Below, piece by piece: positions 1-10,526 of a stretch of 64,000 bases of DNA. The number at the start of each line of letters is the position of its first letter. Position 1 is the stretch's first letter. The notes beneath the pieces are model-generated. The model was not told where the DNA came from. It made no database searches and saw nothing but the letters and a program-made list of their open reading frames with translations. The DNA comes from Orychophragmus violaceus (taxonomy: Eukaryota > Streptophyta > Magnoliopsida > Brassicales > Brassicaceae), in the NCBI GenBank assembly GCA_030180135.1, contig CM058236.1, forward strand, positions 54,897,728 to 54,961,727. The letters run 5' to 3'. Made by a program: the position numbers and the translations under genes.

Positions 1-328
1 CAAAAACTCTGTTTAATATTTTTCAATTACTCTCTTGCTCGGCCAAGATGTAACTCTAATATGGTCCATCTATAAACACATAGCATGGGTAGAAGCGAAA
101 AATATTAACTATAAAGCATTAACCGGTTTCGTCTCTGTTAGAATGTGTTTCTGCTATGTAGTTGTAACGGACCATTGTGTTTTGGTTCTATTTCACAGAA
201 AATGAAAGTGGGAGAAAAGTTAGTGAGAGGGATGATTATTCATCGAAATAACTTCCCTTCACCAAACAATGAACTTAAATTAAAGAAGGTTACAGGAAAT
301 GAGGGCTTTAATAGGTCCGCATTAAAAC
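1..328. other. Unassigned AT-rich sequence, no gene seen
   Basis: No coding pattern or recognisable repeat was seen. It is the left flank of the first gypsy element. Confidence 0.4.

Positions 329-361
<33 letters not shown>
329..361. repeat. (AT)n(AG)n microsatellite
   Basis: A run of AT dinucleotides passes into AG dinucleotides and directly abuts the left LTR. It may hide the first bases of the LTR and its target duplication. Confidence 0.85.
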
Positions 362-363
<2 letters not shown>

Positions 364-1533
364 TATCATGGTTTTTCTAGGTTTTCAACCATGATATAGT
401 TGTATATATTGAGTCTTTAACCTGGTTTTTAGAGTCTATTGAGTCTTTTACATGTAAGCTTGCGTTTGGAGCAAAGAGAGGGATTTTGGGACGTTTCTGG
501 TGATTTGTGCAACGAGCTGAAGATGGTGTCTCGACCACGATGGAGTGTCGACCGACAGTACCTTTGATGTCGGTCGACACCGAGCCCGAGAGAAGTTATG
601 CGCCGAGTTTAGACAAGTTTTGAAGAATTGCACAAAAGACCCCAAAGTTTCCCTATATTCTAATCTGAACCCAAAATGTGTTTAGAGAGTTTTATTAGGG
701 TTTCAGACTTATGATTCTATTATCTTGTTCTTGACTTGTTCTTGTTTGAGAGAGATTGAGAGATATTGAGTTGGGGCTGATTCTTGCTACTTGTAACCTC
801 GAGAGAAGGATTTCGAACCCCTTTTGCTTTATCTATTCAGTTTCTGGTTTTCTATTCATGATGTGTTGTTTAATTGCCAATATGTCTGAGTAGTAACCTA
901 GTTAGATTTATGGATTCTCACAAAGGTTTTATGCTTGTTTGATAACTGGTTGATTAGGATTCACTATCTTATCGTTCATAACCTAAGTTGCGCTTAATTA
1001 ACAATAACACGAGAGTGTGAGTAATAAATCTGAGATAATTAGCAATAGCACGAGAGTGTGAGTTATAATCTGACCCAACATTAGAGTGAGCAATTTGACC
1101 AGGTACAAAGAGATTTGGTCTAGGAAAATTGTGAACCGATAGAACCTGTTCTTAATGCTTGTTTAGAACTCTAGGATCGCAAAGAGATTTGGATCACTAG
1201 GTTGCTAGATATAGAAACAATCTCAGCGAGAGTTGGATTGTTTAGTATTGTGTTTCTAGTTCTTGAACTGCGCTTAATCTGAATCCTGTTAGTTAAGTAT
1301 CCGGCATAGCATAATTCCTGAGAAATTCCTAAGTCTGACGCCTTTCTCCACCTGAAAACACCTTTCTAGTTGATTGCTTTTGTTTACTGCATTCTCTGAT
1401 TTGATTTAGCTCAACTTGAATACATACAATCTATCGTGTGACCGTGAGTCCTTGTGGATTCGATACCCTAAGTACTACAATAGCATAATTGTGCACTTGC
1501 AGTAGAATAGGGAGTAAAACTTTAGACCTATCA
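362..1533 (+). repeat. G1 5' LTR
   Basis: About 1.17 kb, running from the palindromic segment around ATCATGG to GACCTATCA, immediately upstream of the primer binding site. It matches 7995-8740 closely. The first bases of the 3' copy (TGATAT) are not fully present here, so the 5' tip is slightly eroded or merged with the microsatellite. Two CGATCG/CGGTCG-type dyads lie at about 545-585. Confidence 0.88.
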
Positions 1534-1539
1534 AGTTTT

Positions 1540-1557
1540 TGGCGCCGTTTCCGGGGA
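1540..1557 (+). promoter_or_regulatory. G1 primer binding site (tRNA-Asp type)
   Basis: TGGCGCCGTTTCCGGGGA is complementary, with one mismatch, to the 3' end of plant tRNA-Asp(GUC). The same site occurs beside every gypsy LTR of this family in the window. Confidence 0.85.
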
Positions 1558-1618
1558 CTCAACTGAGTTCGCCGATAGATTTTGTCCTAGAGTTGAGTCT
1601 AAGTCGTTTTTATTTTCT

Positions 1619-2823
1619 TTGTTACTGATTTTTCTCTTGTTTGACTTGTTTTTGGTTGTGCAGGAAATCGACAGACGCCTTCAGTGTCGACCGATTCCTT
1701 CATCAGTGTCGCTCGACATTGACTGCGGAACAGAGATTTTGAGTTCTGTGTATGCAAGTCGACACACTCGAATCAACCAGAGCGAAGAACTTGTGAACCT
1801 CAGGCTTGAGGAACTTGCTAGACTAGAGAGAACAAACAGAAAAGGTCAACGAGCAAGGATGAACAACAATCGCTTGATTTTGAGACCTGATGCTGAGGGT
1901 GTTCTGAGAGACGACTAGAACAACCGGTACAATGATGCTGGGCAAAGGATTGATGCTGAGGGACGTGTGATCCCTGAACCTGCGCCTGAACAGACCCATG
2001 GTCAAGGGCAGATGATTAATCCTCCTGCTGATGAGAAGACCCTTGCTGACTACAACCGTCCGGATGAGTTCTATGCTAACCGGTCAGCAATTGTACCTCC
2101 TGGATTTGAGAGGAATGATTTCGAGATCAAGACTGTCTATTACTCTCTTCTGCGGCAGAATCCTTTCCATGGTCTCCCACATGAGCAACCCATGGATCAT
2201 ATTGATGATTTTGAAGACTTCATCACTGGAATGAAGTATAATGGGGTAAACTATGACTATATGTATCTTAAGCTTTTCCCCTACTCTCTCGCTGGAGAGG
2301 CTGCAGCTTGGCTGAAACAACTTCCAAGTGGGAAGTATACCACTTGGGACGCTGTGAAGAGGGAGTTTTTGAGGCACTTTTATGATGATGCTCGCTCTGA
2401 TCAGTCGAGACAGCATATTCTCACCTTCACCCAAGGTCCTACAGAGCCTCTTAAGTCTGCTTGGATGAGATTTAAGATGTATCAGCGTGACTGTCCTCAC
2501 CATGGATTCTCTGAAGTGACACTGCTGGGCATATTCTTCAGAGGCATTGATCTCCACTACCAGTCTGCATTGGATAATGCCAGCATGGCAATTTCAATAC
2601 AAGGACTCTTGAGCAGGCTAGATTGCTAATTGACAACTTGGTGAGCAGAAATAGCACCAAGACTGCTGATAGAAGAAGGAAAGAATCTGGTGGAAAGGTT
2701 GATAAGCTAGAGATGATTAAATTCAAGAATAAGTTGGACTCTGTTCACAACTTGTTAACTGCAAAGAAGGCTGTCCACTTTGCTCAGGATGTTGAGATAT
2801 TTGAGGGTGAAGAAGATAACTAA
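1619..2823 (+). pseudogene. G1 gag, capsid region, broken
   Basis: Three frame pieces (1619-1918, 1967-2629, 2623-2823) together resemble a plant gypsy gag. The central piece has the Retrotrans_gag pattern, for example YSLAGEAAAWLKQL and HFYDDARSDQSRQ, and closely matches the G2 gag at 38597-39799. A TAG at 1916-1918 stands where G2 has CAA or CAG, a frameshift lies near 2600-2625, and a TAA at about 2821 also replaces a glutamine codon. The first 80 or so codons have no clear ATG. The encoded protein would have formed the particle shell, but this copy cannot make it. Confidence 0.85.
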
Positions 2824-2832
2824 GAAGAGGAT

Positions 2833-4464
2833 GTGAACTACATTAGTGGCTCTGGATTCCAAGGAAACAGGTTTGGTAATCAGCAAGGTAATAGGTTCTT
2901 TAATGGTGGACAGAAGAGTGCTTTCACAAGCAACCAAAACTCTTCAGGCTATGGACAGACTGCTGGTTATCAGAAACCTTTTCAGCAAAGTAATTCTTAT
3001 AAGAGGAACTATGGATCATCCTCATATCAGACACTTCCTACTGCTAGTGCTCATGAGAGCAAGATGGAAGCTATGCTGGAGCGGGTGCTGGAAGGTCAGA
3101 CTAAGATCACTGTGGATTTCAACAAGAAGCTGGATGCTTTGTATGAAGATCTGAATGTAAAGTATGAATCCTTAAATACACATGTGAAGCATTTGGATAC
3201 ACAAGTGAACCAAATTTCAAGCTCAGTTAAGGGAAAGAATGTTATGGACACCCACATCAAAGCTTGGTCAGTTCAGATTGATGATGGATCAAATCAAGGA
3301 GAGAATTTTGAGTTTAAGACAGCTGAACTAGTTGAAGATGCTGAAAAACCCGAGACTGAAATCTCAGTATCAATCGATTCGGACCTTGATGCCGGTCGAC
3401 ACCCACTTACAAACGGGATTTCGAGTTCTCATGACGAATGGAAGTCGAGCATGGCCAATTATGGAGTCGACATCAGTGGTGAATTGGATAATGTCGACCG
3501 ACACCATTCCAACGTCGGTCGACACCCTATACTAGAGAGCCAAAACTTGCCAATGTTTGGTGTATAAGCTGAAGGTGAAACTTATAAACCCCCAACACGC
3601 CTCCCTAGGTTGATTGCGAAGTCTAAACGGGAGCTTGATGAAGCTGAGCGCTTAGCAGTGATGAACAAAAGGTTGAAAAAGGATCCACAAGCTGATGTTT
3701 TACAATATCATCCTTGTCTACAGAAATACATTGAGAGGATGATACCCATAGATGAGGATCTGGAAGAATTGGTGGTGATGCTTCCCAAACAAATCAGTGA
3801 CATGTTGTCAAATCAAATTCCTAAGAAGCTACCAGATCCTGGTGTGTTTGTACTGGATTGATCTATCTTCGAGAATGGCTTCAAGCGTTCTATGTGTGAC
3901 CTATGAGCTGCTGGAAATCTCATGCCATACTCTGTGGCTGATAGATTGGGGATGACAGAGTTTGCGCCCACCAAGATACGTCTAATCATAACTGACCAGT
4001 CAAGGAGGATTCCCGCAGGAGTTCTTGAGGACGTCCCCGTCAGAGTTGGGAACTATCTAGTCCCAACGGACTTTGTGGTGTTAAGGTACGATAGTGAACC
4101 GGATGATCCTCTGATTTTAGGACGACCTTTCTTAGCCACAGCTGGAGCAAAGATTGACGTGAGGCATGGTTTGATCGATATACACCTGGGAGATGAACCT
4201 TTACATTTCGAGATGGATATGCTGCGAAGGCCTAAGGTCGATGGTCAAACCTTTAGCATTGAGTTGGAACAAGAAGCTTGGATTAGCGAAGTTTCAATTC
4301 CTGATACTGGAGAAGAGGACATGGTGGTTTCTCAAGATTCCACTTTAACATCTCTGGAACCTACAACTGCTCATCAGCAGAAGGCTTTACGCATCAGACC
4401 TTCACTCAAGCAAAGACTTTTGCAGAGGCACTCACAGCCTCCGTCAAAACCTCAAGGAGCCTGA
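2833..4464 (+). pseudogene. G1 gag C-terminal region and aspartic protease, broken
   Basis: Open pieces 2833-3567, 3610-3861 and 3922-4464 align with the uninterrupted G2 frame 12920-14378. The first piece has the Gly/Asn/Gln-rich tail followed by a coiled-coil stretch with MEAMLERVLEGQ and THVKHLDTQVNQ. The last piece is the retropepsin region. The expected Asp-Leu-Gly-Ala active-site loop near 3900 reads Asp-Leu-stop-Ala, so the protease is dead. A second TGA lies at 3859-3861. CGATCG/CGGTCG-type dyads fall inside the coding part at about 3390-3530. Confidence 0.8.
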
Positions 4465-4506
4465 TCTCGTTCGTCCGGTCAAGCTAATGACCTTAAACAA
4501 GCGCTG

Positions 4507-4524
4507 AGTGGGAGGCAACCCACT
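4507..4524 (+). other. Conserved hairpin after the gag-protease stop (G1)
   Basis: AGTGGGAGGCAACCCACT forms a 6-bp perfect stem with a six-base loop. It follows a block shared with four other gypsy copies in the window (G2, D, B, C), always 20-90 bases after the gag-derived stop codon. Function unknown; an RNA role is inferred from its conservation and position. Confidence 0.6.
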
Positions 4525-4951
4525 GGTAAGTTGTAAATATTAGGACTTTGAATTTTGCATTTTAATTTCTTTCGTTTTTGGAGTTTTTGTGTCAAGTTTC
4601 GCAGAATCCGTAGCACTGCAAAATAAGTGTCGGTCGACATCAACCTTGATGTCGGTCGACATCAGTTCGAGAAAGTTTCGAGCACGGACGATAATCCACC
4701 GAGGTCGATTTCAGATGTCGATTTGTTCTATAATGGTAAGTGTCGATGTCGGTCGACATCGATAAACACGAGGTAAAGTTTCTTAAAAACCCGAGAGTCT
4801 CTCTCTTCTTCCTCATTTCTCCTTCGCCGAGAGTTTTTCAAAAATCGCCACAGACCTCAATTCTTCACCATTTTCATCGATTCAAAACTCTATTCCACTC
4901 GATTTTTTGTGCTCTATCCATTTATAGTATTCATTTCATCGATCTGCGAAG

Positions 4952-5169
4952 GTATGGCTCTGAATCTTCATTTTTCAGTTCGTGTCCAACGGTAAAAAGC
5001 TTAGATTTTTGATTGATTTATGGGTATCTAGGATGAGTTGGTAGTGGAATATGATTGCTATGAGTACTGTGGATGATTGCCTATGCTAAATTTGATGAGA
5101 ATAGGACTTTGAATTTTTGGTGTGTTCTAACCTCATTCTTTTCGACTGTCTGTATGTTGATTATTGCAG
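4952..5169 (+). other. Probable intron upstream of the Athila-type ORF (G1)
   Basis: A donor-like AAG|GTATGG at 4951/4952 and a polypyrimidine-type acceptor TTATTGCAG directly before the ATG at 5170 bracket a 218-bp interval. The same layout (AAG|GTA donor, TTTTGCAG|ATG acceptor) is found in G2, and the donor is also kept in element C. Splicing to make a separate message for the downstream ORF is inferred. Confidence 0.5.
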
Positions 5170-6663
5170 ATGAATCCTTCTCTGAACCGCGAAAAACGAC
5201 CCAGGAGATGCACTGAAGCTACAAGCTCAAACACGCAGCTCAGAGCCCCTTGGCCAAGAGCGGAAAGGACTAAGTTTGAGCTTGCGCGATTCGCCAGCGA
5301 TCCTGCAACTGAGTCTAAGGCTGCTTCTTGTGTCTACAGGCCAATCTCAGAGCAGTGGGATGACTATGACTCTCTGTTTTACAACGCCTGGTGTGATATC
5401 GATATCCTGCCCACACAGATCGCTTGTAAAACTACCATGAATAAGCTGAAGATCAGACAAGGCGTCCTGCATGTCCTGCGAGTAATTGGCCTAGGTACCA
5501 TATGTACCAAGTATTACGATCTATACTCGGAGTTAGTCAGACAGTTCATGGCGACAGTACGAGTATACTACACCAACGAAGTGGTAAAGAAGGCCTCTGA
5601 AGGGATGATGACATTCATGGCCAATGGAGTGAGGTACAGGAACTCTATCCCTGAGTTGTGTGACATCTATTCATTTAACCGGAACAGGGAGCGATTAAAA
5701 TTGCCCGAGCAGTGGACCGATGTACAAGTTTTTTGGGAGCATTTTGGAAATGGTATTTTTGACTCTCAGGTCACTCGACAGTCTGCGGTGCGTCACCCAG
5801 TTTTGAGATATCTAGCTCATCTATTCGCCAACACGATATTGTGCAAGATGGGTCCAGGAATGATGCGAATTACTGAGCTCTTGCTGCTGTATTTTGGGGT
5901 CGGAGATGTTATTGATGAGAGTGTGTATCAGGATGCTCTTTTAGTGGCTGATGTGAACATGGGAGCTATTTTTGCCCATCACTTGGAGGACCTCAAGACT
6001 CAAGCATTCGATAGGAAATTAAAGATGACATAGTCTGTTGGAAGTCTGCTCACTCCTATTTTCGACCACTTTCGGATTGACAGGAGTCAGATGTCTAGAT
6101 GCACCACAAGGTCCATGATGGACTTTCAACATCTGAAGAGCATGCACTAGATCAAGGGAGATACTAGTGGGAGACAGTTCTTGTGGCACTTCACGGATAC
6201 ATCCGACGTTAGACGTTTGTTTCCCCTCCCAGCGACTGAGTTTACGGCTATCACGGACGATCCTCTCTCACTCTCATTCCAGCCGAGTGTGGATCTTTGT
6301 AGAGCTGCTCCGCGCTGAGCTACTGTGCTCCGAGGCGCATCTTCTGAAACTGATGCATCTGCTGCTGAGCATGAGCCTGTCCATGCTGATGATCCTGATG
6401 AGACATATGGGTTTCCTGAGCTTCCCGGACCAGCAGAGGACATGCCACCACCGCAATTCCAGAAGTGGGCAGCAAAGGTACTTAAGGGCATCTGGAAGAC
6501 GGTCCACAAGTTGTCCTGCCAGCGATCCCAGGGTGTTCACCATCCACAGCCACGACGTCATGCACCTGCACCAGCTCCTATGCACGTTAGCTCAGAGGAA
6601 GAGGAAGTAGAAGCTGTTGACTCAGATGAGGACATGGATGATGAGGACTCCCAGGAGTTCTAG
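5170..6663 (+). pseudogene. G1 Athila ORF-1-type protein, 3' part broken
   Basis: The open frame 5170-6033 aligns along its length with the intact 497-aa G2 protein (10527-12020). Both share a WDxxDSLxYNxWC block, an LYPELVRQ/LYSELVRQ block and a TFMxxGVRYR block followed by LCxIY. These resemble the Pfam ATHILA ORF-1 family, whose function is unknown. From 6034 the frame has stops and shifts, though homologous coding continues in pieces to an acidic serine/glutamate-rich end at 6663. The gene sits in the place of the third, envelope-position ORF of full-length Athila elements. Confidence 0.72.
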
Positions 6664-7994
6664 ACTTGCAGCTGCTACTGGTTTTGCTTTTCTTTTCTTT
6701 TCTTTTCATTTTCTTGAGTCAGTTTTTATGCTTCTTTTGAGTCAGTTTTTCAGTATGTTTGCTTGGACCTATGACTATTTTGAGTTTATGCATCTTCATT
6801 GTTACTTTTGATGTCGTTTTGAGTGATCTAACGCAGCTAACATGTGAGAAAATTGAGTGCTAACTCGTGATCTTAACCACAGACAGGTTTATCATCCTGC
6901 GTATTCTCACACGAGTTCAGTGTCGATCGACACTAACCTTAGTGTCGGTCGACACCGACCGTGAACAGGTTCAGATTTTTAACTCAAAATCTCTATGGTT
7001 CCAATTTTCTTTGTACCGAGCTCACGCTACAATTGCATTGGGGACAGTGCAGTTTAAGTGTGGGGGAGGTAGCTACTGACATTGTGTTTTATTTTCTTAG
7101 AGTCAATCCCATTTCACTAGTTTTCAAAATTGTTTTATTGGGTCAAAATCAGTATGAAACTATGATTTTTTGAAGAAATTTTTTCGCTTGAACAAGAACT
7201 AAGTGACCATTGGACAGACTTGCAGAGCCTCTATAACTATTAGAAAACCCCAACCGGATCAACTTACCAAGGACACCCATATCTAACCAGGTATTCAGAG
7301 GATCCATCACTAGTCTCGCACTTAATATTGACTTTAAATTCTCGCTTAGGGGCTTGGTAATCTTTGGGTTGGATTCCTTTGATGTGTTTGGCACAGCCTA
7401 TGATCTTGTTCTAAAGTATGGTTTCTGATTTTTCCCTCCCTTTAAAGTAAAAAAAAAAAGAGATAAACACCGAGGATAAGCTAGTAGCTTCGAAGTGGGC
7501 ACGGGAGTAGTAGAGACCCCTATTACCTCTGTGTATCCATGGAAATATCCAAAGTTAAACCCCAATAAAAAGGGAAGAGCACTGATAGAAAAATTAAAAT
7601 GATACCCAGTGGGGAAAAATCAGTGCTAAAGGAGAAAGGGAAAATAAAGAAACCAGAAACCAACAGTTTGGTGGTCAGACACTGAATAGGTTTAGTCCAT
7701 GTGTCCTTTGATTCGATACTCCCTCTGTGAGACTGCACCTAATTGTATACAGAGGCTAGTGTGGTGAACTTGAATGTCCTAACTTGATTGTGGAGTTTAC
7801 TTGGGACAGTTGCTAAGTGTGGGGGAAGTATATTGTGGTCTTGAGTTCTGTAGGAAAGTTTTCAGTGGTTTACTAAGTGAATGTGAATGCGAAAGTTCCT
7901 AGGACGAAATGAGTTTCTGAGTTTTTAAACCTCTTTTCTTATGCTTTGGTTCTTTACTTGCTTGAGGGCAAGCAAGAGCTAAGTGTGGGGGAGT
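6664..7994 (+). other. G1 3' untranslated region with three polypurine tracts
   Basis: There is no gene. The motif AAGTGTGGGGGA occurs at 7056-7067, 7815-7826 and 7981-7992. The last directly abuts the 3' LTR and is the natural plus-strand primer. A paired dyad (TGTCGATCGACACT, TGTCGGTCGACACC) lies at about 6921-6957. The same layout recurs in the other gypsy copies. Confidence 0.75.
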
Positions 7995-8740
7995 TGATAT
8001 ATCATGGTTTTTCTAGGTTTTCAACCATGATATAGATGTATATATTGAGTCTTTAACCTGGTTTTTAGAGTCTATTGAGTCTTTTACAGGTAATCTTGCA
8101 TTTGGAGCAAAGAGAGGGATTTTGGGACGTTTATGGTGATTTGTGAAACGAGCTGAAGATGGTGTCTCGACCACGATGGAGTGTAGACCGACACTACCTT
8201 TGATGTCGGTCGACACCGAGCCCGAGAGAAGTTATGCGCCGAGTTTAGACAAGTTTTGAATAATTGCACAAAAGACCCCGAAGTTTCCCTATATTCTAAT
8301 CTGATAATAACATGTTTAGAGAGTTTTATTAGGGTTTCAGACTTAAGATTCTATTATCTTGTTCTTGACTTGTTCTTGTTTGAGAGAGATTGAGAGATAT
8401 TGAGTTGGGGCTGATTCTTGCTACTTGTAACCTCGAGAGAAGGATTTCGAACCCCTTTTGCTTTATCTATTCAGTTTCTGGTTTTCTATTCATGATGTGT
8501 TGTTTAATTGCCAATATGTCTGAGTAGTAACCTAGTTAGATTTATGGATTCTCACAAAGGTTTTATGCTTGTTTGATAACTGGTTGATTAGGATTCACTA
8601 TCTTATCGTTCATCACCTTAGTTGCGCTTAATTAACAATAACACGAGAGTGTGAGTAATAAATCTGAGATAATTAACAATAGCACGAGAGTGTGAGTTAT
8701 AATCTGACCCAAACTTAGAGTGAGCAATTTGATTAGGTAC
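7995..8740 (+). repeat. G1 3' LTR, truncated
   Basis: Begins TGATATATCATGG right after the polypurine tract and follows the 5' LTR (positions 364 to about 1105) closely. It breaks off at GGTAC where the inverted G2 LTR starts. The missing end would be expected on the far side of G2, in or beyond the assembly gap. Confidence 0.88.
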
Positions 8741-9169
8741 TGATAGGTGTAGTTTTAATCCCTATTCTAACTGCAAGTGCACAGTGATGTAGTTGTAGTA
8801 CTTAGGGTATCGAATCCACAGGGACTCCGGTCAACGATAGATTAAGAACAGAAAAGATTAAACTAGGAGAAAGTATATATGATGAGAAACTAAAAAGCGA
8901 AGCAGAAAGTAAATAGAAGCGAGTTTGTGAGCAAGGAAGCGAAGCGTTAGGTTTCAGGAGTTCTCAGTAAATCAGGAACACAAGCAATCAGTCAATCAGG
9001 ATCTAATCAATAACTGTTCCAAAATGCTCCAGAATGCTCCAATAACTCCAATTATGCTCCAAACGTGTCTAAACCTGTAAACATACTAAAAAGACTCCAA
9101 AACATAACATAAGACTCGATAAATAAGGCATATACCATGGTTAAAACCGGTAAAATCCATGGTATATCA
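8741..9169 (-). repeat. G2 3' LTR, internally shortened
   Basis: Starts TGATAGG and ends GGTATATCA (reverse of TGATATACC...CCTATCA) but is only 429 bp against about 1175 bp for other LTRs of the family. Sequence between roughly the gag-proximal third and the terminal 100 bp is missing. It differs noticeably from the G2 5' LTR at 40048, so G2 is old or recombinant. Confidence 0.75.
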
Positions 9170-10526
9170 ACTCCCCCACACTTAGCTCTTGCTTGTCCTC
9201 AAGCAAGTAAAGAACCAAAGTATAAGAAAAGAAGTTTGAAAACACAGAAACTCATTTCGTCCTAGGAACTTTCACAATCACATTCACTTAGTAAGCCACT
9301 GAAAACTTTCCTACGGAACTCAAGACCACAATGTACTTCCCCCACACTTAGCAACTGTCCTAAGTAAATTCCACAATCACATTCACGCATTTAAATTCTC
9401 CCTACTGACTTCTGCATATATTTAAGTGCGGTCTCACCTAAGGGGTATCGATCTAAAGGCACATGGATTCTTACCTTGCCAGCTCTAGACCACCAAACTG
9501 TCTTTCTTTAGTCCCTTTCTTCTCTTTCCCTTCCTTAACAACTGATTTTCCCCCACTGGGTATCTTTTTATTTTTTTTATCAGTGTTCTTCCCGTTTTGG
9601 GGTGTACTTTGGACACATTCCATGGATCACATGAGAGAAAATAGTGTTTGCTACCATTCCCATGACCACTTCGGAGTTACTAACTCATCCGCAATTTATT
9701 ATCTTTTTTTTTTTTTACTTTATGGAAAGGGAGAAGGGAACCAAATAGGACAGGTTTACAGGCTGTGTCAGAACCAACAAGGGAGTCCGACATAAAGTAT
9801 ACCAAGCCCTTAGGTGAGAAATCTAAAGTCAGGATTAAATTGAAGTCAGTAAAAGATCCTCTGATACCTGAAGCGATGTGGGTGTTCTCAGTAGGTTGAT
9901 CTGTGATGGAGTTTTCTAATAGTCATAGATAATCTGCAGCTTCATCCCAATGGTTACTTAGGTTCCTGCAAATGCTGCTAATCTTCTCAAAAAATCATTG
10001 TTTCCTACTTAAACAAATTTTGACTCAAAAAACAAATTTTTAAAATTTAACTGACTCTAAGAAAACAAAAGAAAGTAATTAGTAGAACCTCCCCCACACT
10101 TAAGACACACTGTCCCCAGTAGTGTCAAGCAAGGGATTGGTTAAAAGAAAGAAAATAAAAATTTGTTAATGGAATGGTTAGTTCTCTCGGGTTTTTACCT
10201 CTGTCGCAGTCAGGCATCGATCGTTGCACTAGGTGCACCGACCGTTGCTGTGCGATTTTCGTTGTAACGATCGACACAATGGTGTGTCGATCGACGCACT
10301 GCGATTTCACGATCAGTCAACAAGTTAGCAGGTTAATCCGTCGGTTTTTGTCAGTTTCGAATCCTGCAAGCTGAAAACACTAGAAACAGAGTAAAACCCA
10401 TGCAACAAATGTATCTAATCAAGCATAAACCATCCAAACATAGTAGCAAACTAATAAAAAGAGAAAGTGCAAGAATAAAAAGAAAAATAGAGTACAGAAC
10501 CGATAATCCAGAGATGACAGCTACGC
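9170..10526 (-). other. G2 3' untranslated region with polypurine tracts and dyads
   Basis: No gene. The reverse complement of AAGTGTGGGGGA occurs at 9172-9183 (next to the LTR), 9338-9349 and 10090-10101, matching G1. Two pairs of CGATCG/CGACCG dyads lie at about 10215-10300. Confidence 0.7.

Larger units (their letters stand above)
362..8740 (+). mobile_element. G1: non-autonomous Athila-type Ty3/gypsy element, decayed, 3' LTR truncated
   Basis: Seen: a 5' LTR (362-1533), a tRNA-Asp-type primer binding site (1540-1557), broken gag and protease reading frames (1619-4464), an Athila ORF-1-type frame (5170-6663), three purine-rich tracts and a 3' LTR from 7995. The 3' LTR stops at 8740, where element G2 begins in the opposite orientation. 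No reverse transcriptase, RNase H or integrase coding sequence lies between the protease and the Athila-type ORF, so the element could only move with proteins supplied in trans. Several in-frame stops mark it as an old copy. Confidence 0.85.

Noticed and set aside
4507..4524. Hairpin as a transcription terminator
   Set aside because: Not applicable to plant polymerase II transcripts, with no U run. Conservation among retroelements suggests an RNA role instead.
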